NCBI RefSeq assembly: GCF_029961025.1
Contig: NZ_JASBVP010000005.1
Span: forward strand, 62,001-126,000
Length of the DNA: 64,000 nt
DNA from: Mycobacterium sp.
GTDB lineage: Bacteria; Actinomycetota; Actinomycetes; Mycobacteriales; Mycobacteriaceae
Direction of reading: 5' to 3'
The notes beneath the pieces are model-generated. The model was not told where the DNA came from. It saw only the letters and a list, made by a program, of their open reading frames with translations, and made no database searches. The translations under genes and the position numbers were made by a program. Numbering within the stretch: position 1 is the first letter of the stretch; each line of letters starts with the position of its first letter. Below, in pieces: positions 9,779 through 18,729 of the stretch.

Positions 9779-11821
9779 ATGAATTTCTTTAGCGCCTACA
9801 GCCACGGGTTCGTGCGTGTCGCGGCGTGCACGCACCACACCACGATCGGTGACCCGGCGGCCAATGCCGAGTCGGTATTGCGTATCGCCCGGGAGTGCCA
9901 CGACGAGGGCGTCGCGCTGGCGGTGTTCCCCGAGCTGACGCTGTCGGGCTACTCCATCGAGGACATCCTGCTGCAGGACGCGCTGCTCGACGCCGTCGAA
10001 GGCGCCCTGCTCGACATTGTCGCGGGCACCGCCGATCTGCTGCCGGTGCTGGTGGTGGGCGCACCGCTGCGCTATCGGCACCGCATCTACAACACCGCGG
10101 CGGTCATCCATCGCGGCGTCGTGCTCGGCGTAGTACCCAAGTCGTATCTGCCTACTTACCGGGAGTTTTACGAGCGCCGCCAGCTCGCGGCCGGCGACGA
10201 CGAGCACGGCACAATCCGAATCGGCGGCGCCCCCGCCCCGTTCGGCCCCGACCTGCTGTTCGCCGCGTCGGATCTGCCCGGTTTCGTGCTGCACGTCGAA
10301 ATCTGTGAGGACATGTTCGTTCCGGTGCCGCCCAGCGCCGGGGCCGCGCTGGCCGGGGCGACGGTGCTGGCCAACCTGTCGGGCAGCCCGATCACCATCG
10401 GCCGCGCCGGGGACCGCGCGCTGCTGGCCCGCTCGGCGTCGGCACGCTGTCTGGCCGGCTACGTCTACGCCGCCGCGGGGGCGGGGGAATCGACGACGGA
10501 TCTGGCCTGGGACGGGCAGACCATGGTCTGGGAAAACGGGGTGCTGCTCGCGCAATCCGAACGCTTCCCCAAAGGGGAGCGCCGTTCGGTCGCCGACATC
10601 GACACCGAGCTGCTGCGCGCGGAACGACTGCGGATGGGCACCTTCGACGACAACCGGCAACACCACCGGGACTGGGCAGAGTCGTTCCGGCGCATCGAGT
10701 TTCGGCTGGACCCGCCGCTGGGCGACATCGGGCTGCGCCGGGTCGTCGAGCGGTTTCCGTTCGTACCGCCTGACCCCGCGCGCCTGCAACAGGACTGCTA
10801 TGAGGCCTACAATATCCAGGTCGCCGGGCTCAAGCAGCGGCTGCGCGCGCTGAACTACCCCAAGGTCGTCATCGGCATCTCCGGGGGGCTGGACTCAACG
10901 CACGCGCTGATCGTCGCCGCCCGCGCGATGGATCGCGAAAACCGGCCCCGCAGTGACATTCTGGCATTCACTTTGCCGGGGTTCGCCACCGGCGGACACA
11001 CCAAAGCCAATGCGGTCAGGCTGGCGCAGGCGCTGGGCGTCAGCTTCGAGGAAATCGATATCCGCGAGACCGCCGAGCTGATGCTGTCGACGATCGGTCA
11101 CCCGTTTTCACGCGGCGAGCAGGTCTACGACGTCACCTTCGAGAACGTCCAGGCCGGCCTGCGCACCGATTACCTGTTTCGCATCGCCAACCAGCGTGGC
11201 GGCATCGTGCTGGGCACCGGCGACCTGTCGGAGATCGCGCTGGGCTGGTCGACCTACGGTGTGGGCGACCAGATGTCGCACTACAACGTCAACGCCGGCG
11301 TGCCCAAGACGCTGATCCAGCACCTGATCCGCTGGGTCATCTCCTCCGGGCAGTTCGACACCCAGGTGTGCGAGGTGCTGCAGTCGGTGCTGGACACCGA
11401 GATCACCCCGGAGTTGGTCCCGGCCGGTGAGCAGCAGGAACTGCAGAGCAGCGAGGCGAAAGTCGGGCCGTTCGCCCTGCAGGACTTCTCGCTGTTTCAG
11501 GTGCTGCGCTACGGGTTTCGGCCCTCGAAGATCGCGTTTTTGGCCTGGCACGCATGGAGTGACCCGGGCCGCGGAAATTGGCCGCCGGGCTTTCCCGAAG
11601 ACAAGCGATCAGCATACTCGCTCAAGGAGATTCGGTATTGGCTTCGGGTCTTCGTGCAGCGGTTCTACTCGTTTAGCCAATTCAAACGCTCGGCGCTGCC
11701 CAACGGCCCCAAAGTGTCTCACGGCGGAGCACTCTCACCCCGCGGGGATTGGCGCGCCCCGTCGGACATGTCGGCCCGAACCTGGCTCGAGGAGATCGAA
11801 CGCGAAATCCCGGAGGCGTAG
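9779..11821 (+). CDS. nadE: Glutamine-dependent NAD+ synthetase
   Basis: NadE makes NAD+ from deamido-NAD using ammonia released from glutamine. The 680-residue protein (M. tuberculosis enzyme 679) has an N-terminal nitrilase-type glutaminase domain with Glu52 in [10 protein letters not shown], Lys121 in VPKSYLP and Cys176 in EICEDMF, then the synthetase domain with PP-loop GISGGLDST near residue 363. The frame is open back to 9602, but ATG 9779 matches the family start and avoids overlap with the divergent sirtuin. Confidence 0.96.
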   Translation: MNFFSAYSHGFVRVAACTHHTTIGDPAANAESVLRIARECHDEGVALAVFPELTLSGYSIEDILLQDALLDAVEGALLDIVAGTADLLPVLVVGAPLRYRHRIYNTAAVIHRGVVLGVVPKSYLPTYREFYERRQLAAGDDEHGTIRIGGAPAPFGPDLLFAASDLPGFVLHVEICEDMFVPVPPSAGAALAGATVLANLSGSPITIGRAGDRALLARSASARCLAGYVYAAAGAGESTTDLAWDGQTMVWENGVLLAQSERFPKGERRSVADIDTELLRAERLRMGTFDDNRQHHRDWAESFRRIEFRLDPPLGDIGLRRVVERFPFVPPDPARLQQDCYEAYNIQVAGLKQRLRALNYPKVVIGISGGLDSTHALIVAARAMDRENRPRSDILAFTLPGFATGGHTKANAVRLAQALGVSFEEIDIRETAELMLSTIGHPFSRGEQVYDVTFENVQAGLRTDYLFRIANQRGGIVLGTGDLSEIALGWSTYGVGDQMSHYNVNAGVPKTLIQHLIRWVISSGQFDTQVCEVLQSVLDTEITPELVPAGEQQELQSSEAKVGPFALQDFSLFQVLRYGFRPSKIAFLAWHAWSDPGRGNWPPGFPEDKRSAYSLKEIRYWLRVFVQRFYSFSQFKRSALPNGPKVSHGGALSPRGDWRAPSDMSARTWLEEIEREIPEA

Positions 11822-11863
11822 GCCGCGGGGAGCGGCCGGGGGGTAGCCGCGGGGAGCGGCCGG
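11822..11863. terminator. Tandem repeated hairpins between nadE and rbsK
   Basis: An 18-bp sequence is repeated exactly at 11822-11839 and 11846-11863. Each copy contains GCCGC-GGGGA-GCGGC, a perfect 5-bp stem with a 5-nt loop. The pair fills the gap between two convergent genes, so a two-way terminator is plausible. No T-run. Confidence 0.35.
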
Positions 11864-11865
11864 CG

Positions 11866-12756
11866 TCACGATGGTTCGGTGGAGGATGCTGTGAAACCGG
11901 CAACCGCATCGTCGATCGCCCGGCTCGACGGGGCGCAGTCGCCGGCTCCGGGCACCAGTGTCGCCAGCGCGCCCGCCACGCAGGCGCGGCGCACCGCCCG
12001 GACGTGGCCCGCGGTCCAGCCGGCGGCCAGCACGCCGGCGAACACGTCCCCGGCGCCGGAGGTGTCCACCACCGGCACCCGCGGCGCGGGGACGGCCAGG
12101 TCCTCGCCGTCGCTGCGGTAGGTGGCGCCGGCGGCCCCGCGGGTGATCACCAGATGCTTGACGGGCCACGCCCAGTGACCGGCTTCGGCCTCGTTGACGA
12201 CGACGACGTCGGCCAGGCGGGCCAGCTCGGCCAGCCGATCCGGGTCGCCCCCGGCCGGTGAGGCGTTGACGATGACGGTCGCCCCGGCCGACCGTCCCGA
12301 GTGCGCGGCGGCGATCGCCGAGGTGATCGGAATCTCCAACTGCAGCAACAGCACATCGCAATCGGCGAGCACAGCACGCCAGTGCCCCGAGTCCAGCGCC
12401 AGGTGAGCGTTGGCGCCCGGGGCGACGACGATCGCGTTCTCGCCGGCGGTATCGACCATCACGATCGCCTGACCGCTGGGGCCGGGCACGGTGATCAGCC
12501 CCTCGGTGCCGACCCCGTTCGCGCGCAGATGCGCCCGCAGCCGCGCGGCCGCCGGGTCGTCACCCACCGCGCCGACGAAGTCGACCTGTGCCCCGGCGCG
12601 GGCCGCCGCCACCGCTTGATTGGCGCCTTTGCCGCCCGGTGCCGACCGCGCCGAGGTCGCCAGCACCGTCTCACCGGGGCGCGGCAGGGACCCGACGCGA
12701 AGAACCGTGTCCATGTTCACGCTGCCCACCACGCACACCCGGGGCTTCTTCGGCAT
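11866..12756 (-). CDS. rbsK: Ribokinase-like PfkB sugar kinase
   Basis: A 296-residue PfkB carbohydrate kinase, likely phosphorylating ribose as in RbsK (Rv2436). It has VVGSVNMD at the N-terminus, the GGKGANQAVAAAR motif (PfkB signature 1) and the catalytic DTSGAGDVFAG (signature 2). ATG 12756 is chosen because the upstream ten codons, back to 12786, are not family-like. It converges on nadE. No transporter or rbs regulator is nearby. Confidence 0.88.
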   Translation of the reverse strand: MPKKPRVCVVGSVNMDTVLRVGSLPRPGETVLATSARSAPGGKGANQAVAAARAGAQVDFVGAVGDDPAAARLRAHLRANGVGTEGLITVPGPSGQAIVMVDTAGENAIVVAPGANAHLALDSGHWRAVLADCDVLLLQLEIPITSAIAAAHSGRSAGATVIVNASPAGGDPDRLAELARLADVVVVNEAEAGHWAWPVKHLVITRGAAGATYRSDGEDLAVPAPRVPVVDTSGAGDVFAGVLAAGWTAGHVRAVRRACVAGALATLVPGAGDCAPSSRAIDDAVAGFTASSTEPS

Positions 12757-12876
12757 TGCGCCGCCCGCCTTCCGTCCGCTCCCCACAACGAGCCCGCCTC
12801 AGTCCGCGCCGCCGATGCCTGGGGTCCGGCGCAGCCCGATGGCCGCTCGGCCGAGAATACGGCCTGTGACTGGCGG

Positions 12877-14316
12877 TTAGTAGCTCAACCCGGAGAACAT
12901 GATTCGGCCGGGATCATACTTTTGGCGCACGGCGGCGAGCCGGGAGAGGTTCGGGCCGAAGTAGCGCGCCGGCGGCTGGGCCGCCTCGAGATAGTTCACG
13001 TAGCCGCCCACCGAATACGGGCGCACCAGCTGGTGTGCCGTGGCCAGCCAGTTGGTCGCCACCGCCGGGTCTCCGGATGTTTCGACATACCACTGAATCA
13101 GGGCCGACTGCCGGCGCCACGGAAAGGCGGTGGCCGACGGTGCCACGGCGGCCAGGGCGCCGTCGAGCGCGTGCATGATCACCAGCAGACGTCCCGCCGC
13201 CCGCGGGAAGGTGTCGACCGCCGCGGCGATCTGTTGGGCGGCTCCGGGGTTGATCGCCGGCAGAACATCGGATCCGCCGACATACCCCAGCGGTGACGGG
13301 TTGAGGTTGCCGACGGCCAGGTACCTCACCAGGTCCAGCCGGTTGAACGTATGGCTCTCGGTCCCGGTCGGCGGCATGCCGACATCCGACACGAGGGCCC
13401 GCTGCACCCGGTCGCCCGACCCGACCGGGCAGGTCGCAAGGATCCGGCACTGCGTACCCAGGGAATCAACGGTGGCGTCCGCCAGCGCCCAGTTGCGTTG
13501 GTCCGCGCTGCGCAGCCAATTTTGCCAACCGAGCAGAACCTGGGCGAACGCCTGCGGCGGGAAATGCAGATTGACGACGTCGACGTCCCCGGTGGGAAAC
13601 GTCGCAAAAGTCAGCGAGGTGGTCACCCCGAAGTTTCCGCCGCCACCTCCGCGTAATCCCCAGTACAGGTCGGGGTTGCTGGTGGCCGACGCAGTGACCG
13701 CCCGGCCCCCGGGCAGCACCACCGACGCCGAGGTCAACCGGTCACAGAGCAGGCCCGCGTGCCGGGAATCGGCGCCCAGTCCCCCGCCCAGGGCGTGTCC
13801 CGCCGCGCCGACCGTGGGACAGGTCCCCGTGGGGACACCCCGCCCCACCCCGGCCAGCGCCTCGTGCATCGCATACAAACCGGTGGCCGGTGTCACGGTA
13901 ACCTGCCCGGTGGCGGCGTCGTATTGGATTCCGCCGGGCAGTTGGCGCAGGTCGAGCACCATGGTGCCGGGTGCCGTGGACGCTCCCACGTAGGAATGCC
14001 CACCACCGCGCGGGGCAACCTTGAGGTTGTGGGCGGCGGCGAATGCCATCGCCTTTTGCACCTCGGCTACCGATGTCGGCGTGACCACCGCGGCCGGCAC
14101 GGAGCCGTTGTAGTTGGTGTTGAAAACTTGCTTGGCCGCGGCGAATTGGCCACCGTCGGCCGGAAGCAGCACTTTCCCGCCGAGGGCGGTGGAAAGATCC
14201 TCCCAGCCGGGGGCGTTCGGAGCGGCGGTCGCCCGGGGTGCCCCGAAAATCACGCCGGCGGCTAACGCTCCGGCGGCACCCCGCAGAAACGCCCGTCGGG
14301 AGAGCTCACGCGCCAA
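12877..14316 (-). CDS. Tat-exported FAD-linked oxidase (berberine-bridge type)
   Basis: A 479-residue flavoprotein. The N-terminus ELSRRAFLRGAAGALAAG is a twin-arginine signal, so it is likely exported folded. The PCMH-type FAD domain follows with APRGGGHSYVGAS (the His is a common covalent FAD site) and the GAAGHALGGGLG loop. The C-terminus has the berberine-bridge enzyme domain ending YDPGRIMFSGLSY. The related M. tuberculosis protein is probably Rv0063. Its substrate is unknown. It is divergent from a second FAD enzyme at 14481, with a shared inverted repeat between them. Confidence 0.88.
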   Translation of the reverse strand: MARELSRRAFLRGAAGALAAGVIFGAPRATAAPNAPGWEDLSTALGGKVLLPADGGQFAAAKQVFNTNYNGSVPAAVVTPTSVAEVQKAMAFAAAHNLKVAPRGGGHSYVGASTAPGTMVLDLRQLPGGIQYDAATGQVTVTPATGLYAMHEALAGVGRGVPTGTCPTVGAAGHALGGGLGADSRHAGLLCDRLTSASVVLPGGRAVTASATSNPDLYWGLRGGGGGNFGVTTSLTFATFPTGDVDVVNLHFPPQAFAQVLLGWQNWLRSADQRNWALADATVDSLGTQCRILATCPVGSGDRVQRALVSDVGMPPTGTESHTFNRLDLVRYLAVGNLNPSPLGYVGGSDVLPAINPGAAQQIAAAVDTFPRAAGRLLVIMHALDGALAAVAPSATAFPWRRQSALIQWYVETSGDPAVATNWLATAHQLVRPYSVGGYVNYLEAAQPPARYFGPNLSRLAAVRQKYDPGRIMFSGLSY

Positions 14317-14403
14317 CGCCGCGCACCCGTGATCGCGCCATGTCCGGCATTGTCAACCACGCGACGGCAAAAACCGCGGTGCTGCCTGACGTGTCGCACG
14401 ACA

Positions 14404-14419
14404 ACACGTGAAAACGTGT
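14404..14419. promoter_or_regulatory. Inverted repeat between divergent FAD oxidoreductases
   Basis: ACACGT-GAAA-ACGTGT is a perfect 6-bp inverted repeat with a 4-nt spacer, placed 88 bp from the minus-strand start and 62 bp from the plus-strand start. A half-similar GACGTGTCG lies ~20 bp upstream. It is well placed to be an operator controlling both genes; no regulator gene is adjacent. Confidence 0.45.
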
Positions 14420-14480
14420 CCGAACCTTACACGGGACCGGCTGAGCGAGGTGGGGTGCTGCCCGCGAGTAGGGTCAGGCC

Positions 14481-15689
14481 ATGACCCGAGTTGTTCAGGC
14501 CCAGGTCTGTGTTGCCGGTGGCGGTCCCGCCGGCCTGGTGCACGCGTTGCTGCTGGCTCGTGCCGGGATTTCGGTTGTTGTCTTGGAAAAGCACAACGAC
14601 TTCCTGCGTGATTTCCGCGGCGACACCGTACATCCGACGACGCTGCGAATCATGGACGAGCTGGGGCTGATCGACGAGTTCTTACGGCTACCGCACACCA
14701 AGATCGGCCGCGTTGCCTTTGACACCGACGGCACACTGCGCACCTTCGGCAACTTCAGTGCGCTTAAATGGCTTGGCTTCAAACAGCCCTATGTCGCGTT
14801 GATGCCGCAGTGGGACTTCCTCGACTTTCTCGCCGAAAAAGCCTCCGCCTACCCGGAATTCACCCTGTTCCGTAACGCCGAGGTGACAGGCTTGATCGTC
14901 GACGGGGAACGGGTGGCCGGAGTGCGCACGCCCGAGCTGGAGGTGCATGCCGAGTTGGTGATCGCCGCGGACGGGCGCACGTCGGCGGTGCGGGCCGCTG
15001 CGGGCCTGGAGGTCGTGCGGGCGTATTCACCGATGGATGTCTTGTGGTTTCGGCTGAGGTGGTGCCCGGGTGATCCCCGGGAGCTGTTCGGGGTGATCCG
15101 AAAGGGCTTTGTCATGGCCATGATCTATCGGGGTGACTACTGGCAGGTCGGTTATCTGGTCCCGAAAGGGGCGAACCCTCAAGACGGCTCGCTGGAGGCG
15201 TTCAAGCAGCGCCTGGTGTCGGTGCGGCCGCAGTTTCGTGAGCGGGTCGAGGATCTGCGCTCCTGGAACGACGTCAGCCGGCTCGACGTGCGGGTGGACC
15301 GGCTCAAGAGGTGGTGGCGCCCGGGCCTGCTGTGCATCGGCGATGCCGCGCATGCCATGTCGCCGGTGGGCGGGGTCGGCATCAACCTCGCTGTCGCCGA
15401 CGCGGTGGCCGCAGCCAACCTGCTGTACGCCCCGCTACGCGACGGCCGGCTGCGCGCTGCCCACCTCGCCAAGGTGCAGCGCCGGCGGGAGCTGCCCACC
15501 CGGATCATCCAGGCCGGCCAGGTGTTTATCCAAAACGCCGCGATCAAGCCGAATTTGAGCGGTGACCTGTCCCCGTTCCGGATCCCGGCGATCGTCGGCC
15601 GGGGCCCGCTGCAGTTCATTCCGCCGATTGTCATCGGGCGGGGCTTTCGCCCCGAGCATGTCCGCACGCCGGACGCTCACGCCGCCTAA
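14481..15689 (+). CDS. FAD-dependent monooxygenase (UbiH/PHBH-like)
   Basis: A 402-residue group A flavin monooxygenase. It begins with the FAD dinucleotide-binding motif CVAGGGPAGLVHALLLARAG, has the DGRTSAVR motif near residue 165, and the second FAD motif CIGDAAHAMSPVGGVGINLA near residue 285. Such enzymes hydroxylate aromatic or polyketide substrates with NAD(P)H; the substrate is not evident. ATG 14481 starts just upstream of the Rossmann motif as expected. Confidence 0.88.
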   Translation: MTRVVQAQVCVAGGGPAGLVHALLLARAGISVVVLEKHNDFLRDFRGDTVHPTTLRIMDELGLIDEFLRLPHTKIGRVAFDTDGTLRTFGNFSALKWLGFKQPYVALMPQWDFLDFLAEKASAYPEFTLFRNAEVTGLIVDGERVAGVRTPELEVHAELVIAADGRTSAVRAAAGLEVVRAYSPMDVLWFRLRWCPGDPRELFGVIRKGFVMAMIYRGDYWQVGYLVPKGANPQDGSLEAFKQRLVSVRPQFRERVEDLRSWNDVSRLDVRVDRLKRWWRPGLLCIGDAAHAMSPVGGVGINLAVADAVAAANLLYAPLRDGRLRAAHLAKVQRRRELPTRIIQAGQVFIQNAAIKPNLSGDLSPFRIPAIVGRGPLQFIPPIVIGRGFRPEHVRTPDAHAA

Positions 15690-15796
15690 AGCGGCCACAA
15701 GTCGCGAAACACCGGTATCTGGGATACGGGTCGGATTACGCGCGTGCTAGGAACGGCGACTCTCCGGGCAACCCGGCGACCGCCCAAAATCTCCTC

Positions 15797-15826
15797 TTGA
15801 CTCGCATCCGCAGGAACCGTTAGTCT
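15797..15826 (+). promoter_or_regulatory. Candidate promoter for the cas6-like gene
   Basis: TTGACT (15797-15802) and TAGTCT (15821-15826) are spaced by 18 bp, giving a start near 15833 and a 25-nt leader with a strong GAGGAG ribosome site at 15845-15850. The gene therefore seems to have its own promoter. Confidence 0.45.
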
Positions 15827-15857
15827 GTTCGGCTTTGCATTGTTCGAGGAGTAGCTC

Positions 15858-16643
15858 GTGACTCAACAGTTGTCGCGCCTGACGCTGGCGTTGCAGCTCG
15901 ACATGCCTGTCGACCGTGTGCAAGCCGGAAGGCTCGGGCCGCATCTACAGGGTGTTTTGATGGAGTCGATCGCCAGCGATTATGCGCAGACGCTTCACAG
16001 CTCCCGGGTAAACCCATATAGCCAATGGGCCCTGGGCCGGGCCGGTACATTGCTGGAGTGGCAAGTCAGCACCCTGACCGACGAGGCCAACACCCACATC
16101 GTGCAGCCGTTGACACAAGACAGCTTCTCGGGGTTTCGCATCCGAGCCACCGGGCTTTCGGCCACGGTCACCGGCCGGACGCTGGAACATTTGCAGCTGA
16201 GCGAGCTGTGGCGGACGTTCTACGCTCCACCCGAGGCGTATCGGTTCCGGGTCTGTTTTCTGACACCGACGGCGTTCAAACAGGCCGGTGAGTACGTGTT
16301 CTGGCCCGATCCGCGGCTGGTGTTTCAGAGACTTTCGATGAAGTACAGCGCGATCGTCGACGACGAGGAACCCGACGAAGGACTTGTCGATGAGTTCGGC
16401 CGGGCCATTCGTCTCACGTCCTTTCGGGTGGCGTCGCAGCGGTTTGCGATCGGAACGGCTGGTGTCCCCGGCTTCACCGGATCGGCCATGTTCACGGTGA
16501 AGGGCGCGGACTGCTTCGTCAGCTATGTCACGGCCCTGCTGCGGTTCGGGGAGTTCTCTGGCTGTGGAATCAAGTCGTCGCTGGGCATGGGCGCGATACG
16601 CGTCGAGCCGCTGCTTCCGACACGAAAGGACGCGTCGGAGTGA
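15858..16643 (+). CDS. cas6: CRISPR-associated endoribonuclease Cas6 (orphan)
   Basis: Cas6 cuts CRISPR precursor RNA within each repeat. The 261-residue protein has the RAMP-type features of the family: an early conserved histidine (His47, in LHSSRVNPYSQW) that would be the catalytic candidate, the GVPGFTGSAMFTVKG strand, and a C-terminal glycine-rich loop (FGEFSGCGIKSSLGMGA, residues 230-246) that binds RNA. No other cas gene and no CRISPR array is present in the window; the gene ends 20 bp before an IS3 terminal repeat. GTG start with a GAGGAG site. The family call is strong; whether it acts on an array elsewhere in the genome is unknown. Confidence 0.85.
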   Translation: MTQQLSRLTLALQLDMPVDRVQAGRLGPHLQGVLMESIASDYAQTLHSSRVNPYSQWALGRAGTLLEWQVSTLTDEANTHIVQPLTQDSFSGFRIRATGLSATVTGRTLEHLQLSELWRTFYAPPEAYRFRVCFLTPTAFKQAGEYVFWPDPRLVFQRLSMKYSAIVDDEEPDEGLVDEFGRAIRLTSFRVASQRFAIGTAGVPGFTGSAMFTVKGADCFVSYVTALLRFGEFSGCGIKSSLGMGAIRVEPLLPTRKDASE

Positions 16644-16689
16644 TGGCGAGGGGGACCCGTTTGGTGGTCCAGTCGCTATGCGGCTTGGG

Positions 16690-17534
16690 TTTGGTGGGTC
16701 GTGGTCTACTGTAGAGCGAACTCGGTTGGGGTGAGCCCGCGGTGCGCGGAGTGGGGTCTGTTGGCGTTGTAGTCGCACCCCCAGTCTTCGATGATCACTT
16801 GAGGCTGCAGAAGTGAGTCGAACCGCCAGGAGTTGAGCAACTCGTCGCGCAGGTGGCCGTTGAGGGACTCGATCCAGGCGTTCTGCCACGGGGATCCGGG
16901 GTCGATGACCAGCGAGCCGACGCCGTTAAAACCGGCACCAGTCGTTGACCGCGTGAGCCACGAACTCGGGCCCGTTGTCGAAGCGCACGTAGTGCGGTGC
17001 CCCCGTGCTGCAGGGCCAGGCGGTCGAGGACATCGACGACGCCGTCGGCGTCGATGGCCCGATCACCATGGATCGCCAAGGCTTCACGGGTGAACTCATC
17101 GATCACGTTGAGCATCTTCACCATGCGCCCGTCGGCGGTGGTGTCGAATGCGAAGTCCATCGCCCAGATCACGTTCGGTCGGATCGGTGACATCGCGCCA
17201 ACAGGCACACCGATGCCGGTCAGCCGCTTTTTCTTGCGGCGCTGCGGAACCCGAAGGCCTTCTTCGCGCCATAGGCGACGGATGCGTTTGTTGTTGACCT
17301 GCCAACCGGCTTTGCGGGCCGCGATCGCAGCTCGCCGCCACCCCCTAGCGCGATCGGTCGGTGGAGAACGCGCGTAGCCAGGCCCGCAGCCGGGCTTCCT
17401 CCTGGCTGGTCGGCGGTGTTTATAGGCGCATCGTGAAGCGGTGGATGCCGACCACCGTGCACGCTCGACGTTGCCAGACCCAGAACCGCTCGCGCAGCAT
17501 CTCAACGGCGCTGCGCTTGCGGTTCGGGGTTAGA
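16690..17534 (-). pseudogene. IS3 orfB transposase (DDE integrase core), frameshifted
   Basis: The central stretch reads as IS3 OrfB: RIRRLWREEGLRVPQRRKKK, then VIWAMDFAFDTT with the first Asp and NVIDEFTREALAI. The frame is broken by an in-frame TAA near 17423, a TAG plus an extra base near 17345, an extra G in the G-run near 17003, and an extra T near 16926. If those two single bases are removed the frame continues through FDNGPEFVAH (second Asp) to SPWQNAWIESLNG (final Glu) and ends near 16715. No functional transposase is expected. Confidence 0.85.
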
Positions 17535-17817
17535 AGTTTCCCGCCGAGATCTCCTTGAGCATATCGATGTCCAGAGCCTGGTTGGCGACCAGCTTCGTCA
17601 GCCGGGCGTTCTCGGCTTTCAGCTCTTTGAGGCGTTTGGCGTCGCTGGCCTTCATCCCACCGTACTGGGCGACCCAGCGATGCCGCGTCGACTCAGCGAT
17701 CTGCAGGTGCCGGCACACCTCGCTGAGTTCCTGTCCGGCCCCGAGGGGCTTGTTGCCCTCGGCGAGCTTGCGAATGATCTGATCCGGCGTATGCCGCCGA
17801 CGCTTGTTCACCGCCAT
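17530..17817 (-). CDS. IS3 orfA transposase subunit
   Basis: A 95-residue OrfA: N-terminal helix-turn-helix (TPDQIIRKLAEG ... SEVCRHLQIAESTRHRWVAQYGG) and a leucine-zipper-like C-terminus ending LDIDMLKEISAGNF. In active IS3 elements OrfA is joined to OrfB by a -1 frameshift. This copy is complete but its OrfB is dead. The ATG at 17817 is inferred from family length; the frame is open much further upstream. Confidence 0.85.
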   Translation of the reverse strand: MAVNKRRRHTPDQIIRKLAEGNKPLGAGQELSEVCRHLQIAESTRHRWVAQYGGMKASDAKRLKELKAENARLTKLVANQALDIDMLKEISAGNF

Positions 17818-17876
17818 GTCGTTTCCGATTCTTCCTGCCCGAAACCGGGCATCAGAGTCGCACAACGACTGGACCA

Positions 17877-18020
17877 CTACGAAGGGCTCACCTCGGGGAC
17901 CATCCAGCCCTGGGCGCGAAAGGCCTTGCGCACTCGTTCCTTCTCCTTCCTCACTGCGCGCAACTCTTGTTCGGCGCGCACCCACGTTCCGAATATCCCG
18001 GTTAGGACGGCCGAAACCAT
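17877..18020 (-). CDS. Small predicted membrane protein, cut at its end by the IS3 element
   Basis: A 47-codon frame with an N-terminal hydrophobic stretch (MVSAVLTGIFGTWV) and a highly charged helix (RAEQELRAVRKEKERVRKAFR) that looks coiled-coil. The stop TAG uses the first base of the IS3 inverted repeat, so the original gene probably continued and lost its end on insertion. The same frame is open a little further upstream to a GGAGGA site, without a standard start codon there. Unidentified; an accessory or phage-like membrane protein is possible. Confidence 0.35.
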   Translation of the reverse strand: MVSAVLTGIFGTWVRAEQELRAVRKEKERVRKAFRAQGWMVPEVSPS

Positions 18021-18278
18021 TAGGAAGGCTAATATGAGCTGGAGTCCTCCTCAACGGTGGGCGCATGTAGAGCACGAGCGGGAAAGACGAATCCTGCGAC
18101 ACACTAAAGCAATTCGCCCAAAACCGCGATTTCGCCGATTGGCACGTAGGTTTGTCCCGCCAACAGTCACACGCGAACACCGGCGGGATCGTGTAACAAG
18201 ACTGCATCCCTCCGCCACCTCCGGCCGTAGGTGACGGCGCCGCAATGATTCCTCAGCTTAATATTGGCCGCCGGCCAG

Positions 18279-18665
18279 CTATCGGGCGTCAGGGGGCAGG
18301 TTCCAAGGGCAGTAGAGGACATCGCTGCAGGCGAGTTTGTCTGCGACTTTGTAGCCCGGGATCCCGTTGGTTTCCAGCTGATATGTCTCTAATCCCTGCG
18401 CCTTCACGGCGGAAAGTTCCATATCACCATGGGGCCACCCTGGTCTGGGTCCGTCAACGATGACAAGAATCGGGAGTCGGCGCTGTTGTCGGCCGTGCTG
18501 TTGCCGGGGTTGGCCGAGTATCCTGGGCTGCCCGCCGCTGCGCACCATTGGCAGACGCCGCCGTGGTGTGAGCAGGCGCACGGATAGGGCGTCGGCAAAG
18601 TCTTGTACCGTCCCGCAGTGGTGGGCGCAGGAGCCCCTAGCAGAAAAATTTCCGAAATGCCACAC
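18279..18665 (-). pseudogene. Broken DUF3761-like secreted-protein gene
   Basis: On the minus strand the segment CACSHHGGVCQWCAAAGSPG (about 18555 down to 18500) resembles the SGTCSGHGGVCQW core of the intact plus-strand gene next door. No signal peptide is in frame before it, and a second open frame (starting MELSAVKAQGLETYQLETNG near 18422 and ending at 18279) takes over after a likely shift. It is best read as a decayed paralogue in inverted orientation. A genuine short protein of unknown type at 18279-18422 cannot be excluded. Confidence 0.4.
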
Positions 18666-18729
18666 ACAGTCGGTCTAGCTGTGCATAAACTACCGTCCGT
18701 TTGGAACGGCAGTATATTTTGGGGGACGG

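Larger units (their letters stand above)
16664..17877 (-). mobile_element. IS3-family insertion sequence, decayed
   Basis: The ends are imperfect 21-bp inverted repeats: GTGGTCCAGTCG at 16664-16675 matches its complement at 17866-17877, and homology continues inward (about 18 of 21 positions). The element is 1214 bp and carries an intact orfA and a broken orfB on the minus strand. I see no target duplication in the flanks. Its inner part (16802-17134) is repeated at 22495-22827. Confidence 0.85.

Noticed and set aside
8942..10789. 615-codon open frame on the minus strand
   Set aside because: It runs antisense through nadE and the sirtuin, has no family motifs, and is a usual effect of high GC at third positions.
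16655..17890. Target-site duplication of the IS3 element
   Set aside because: The bases outside the inverted repeats (CGTTTG and TACGAA) do not match.
15690..18250. CRISPR array near cas6
   Set aside because: I looked for regularly spaced 24-40-bp repeats on both sides of cas6 and saw none.
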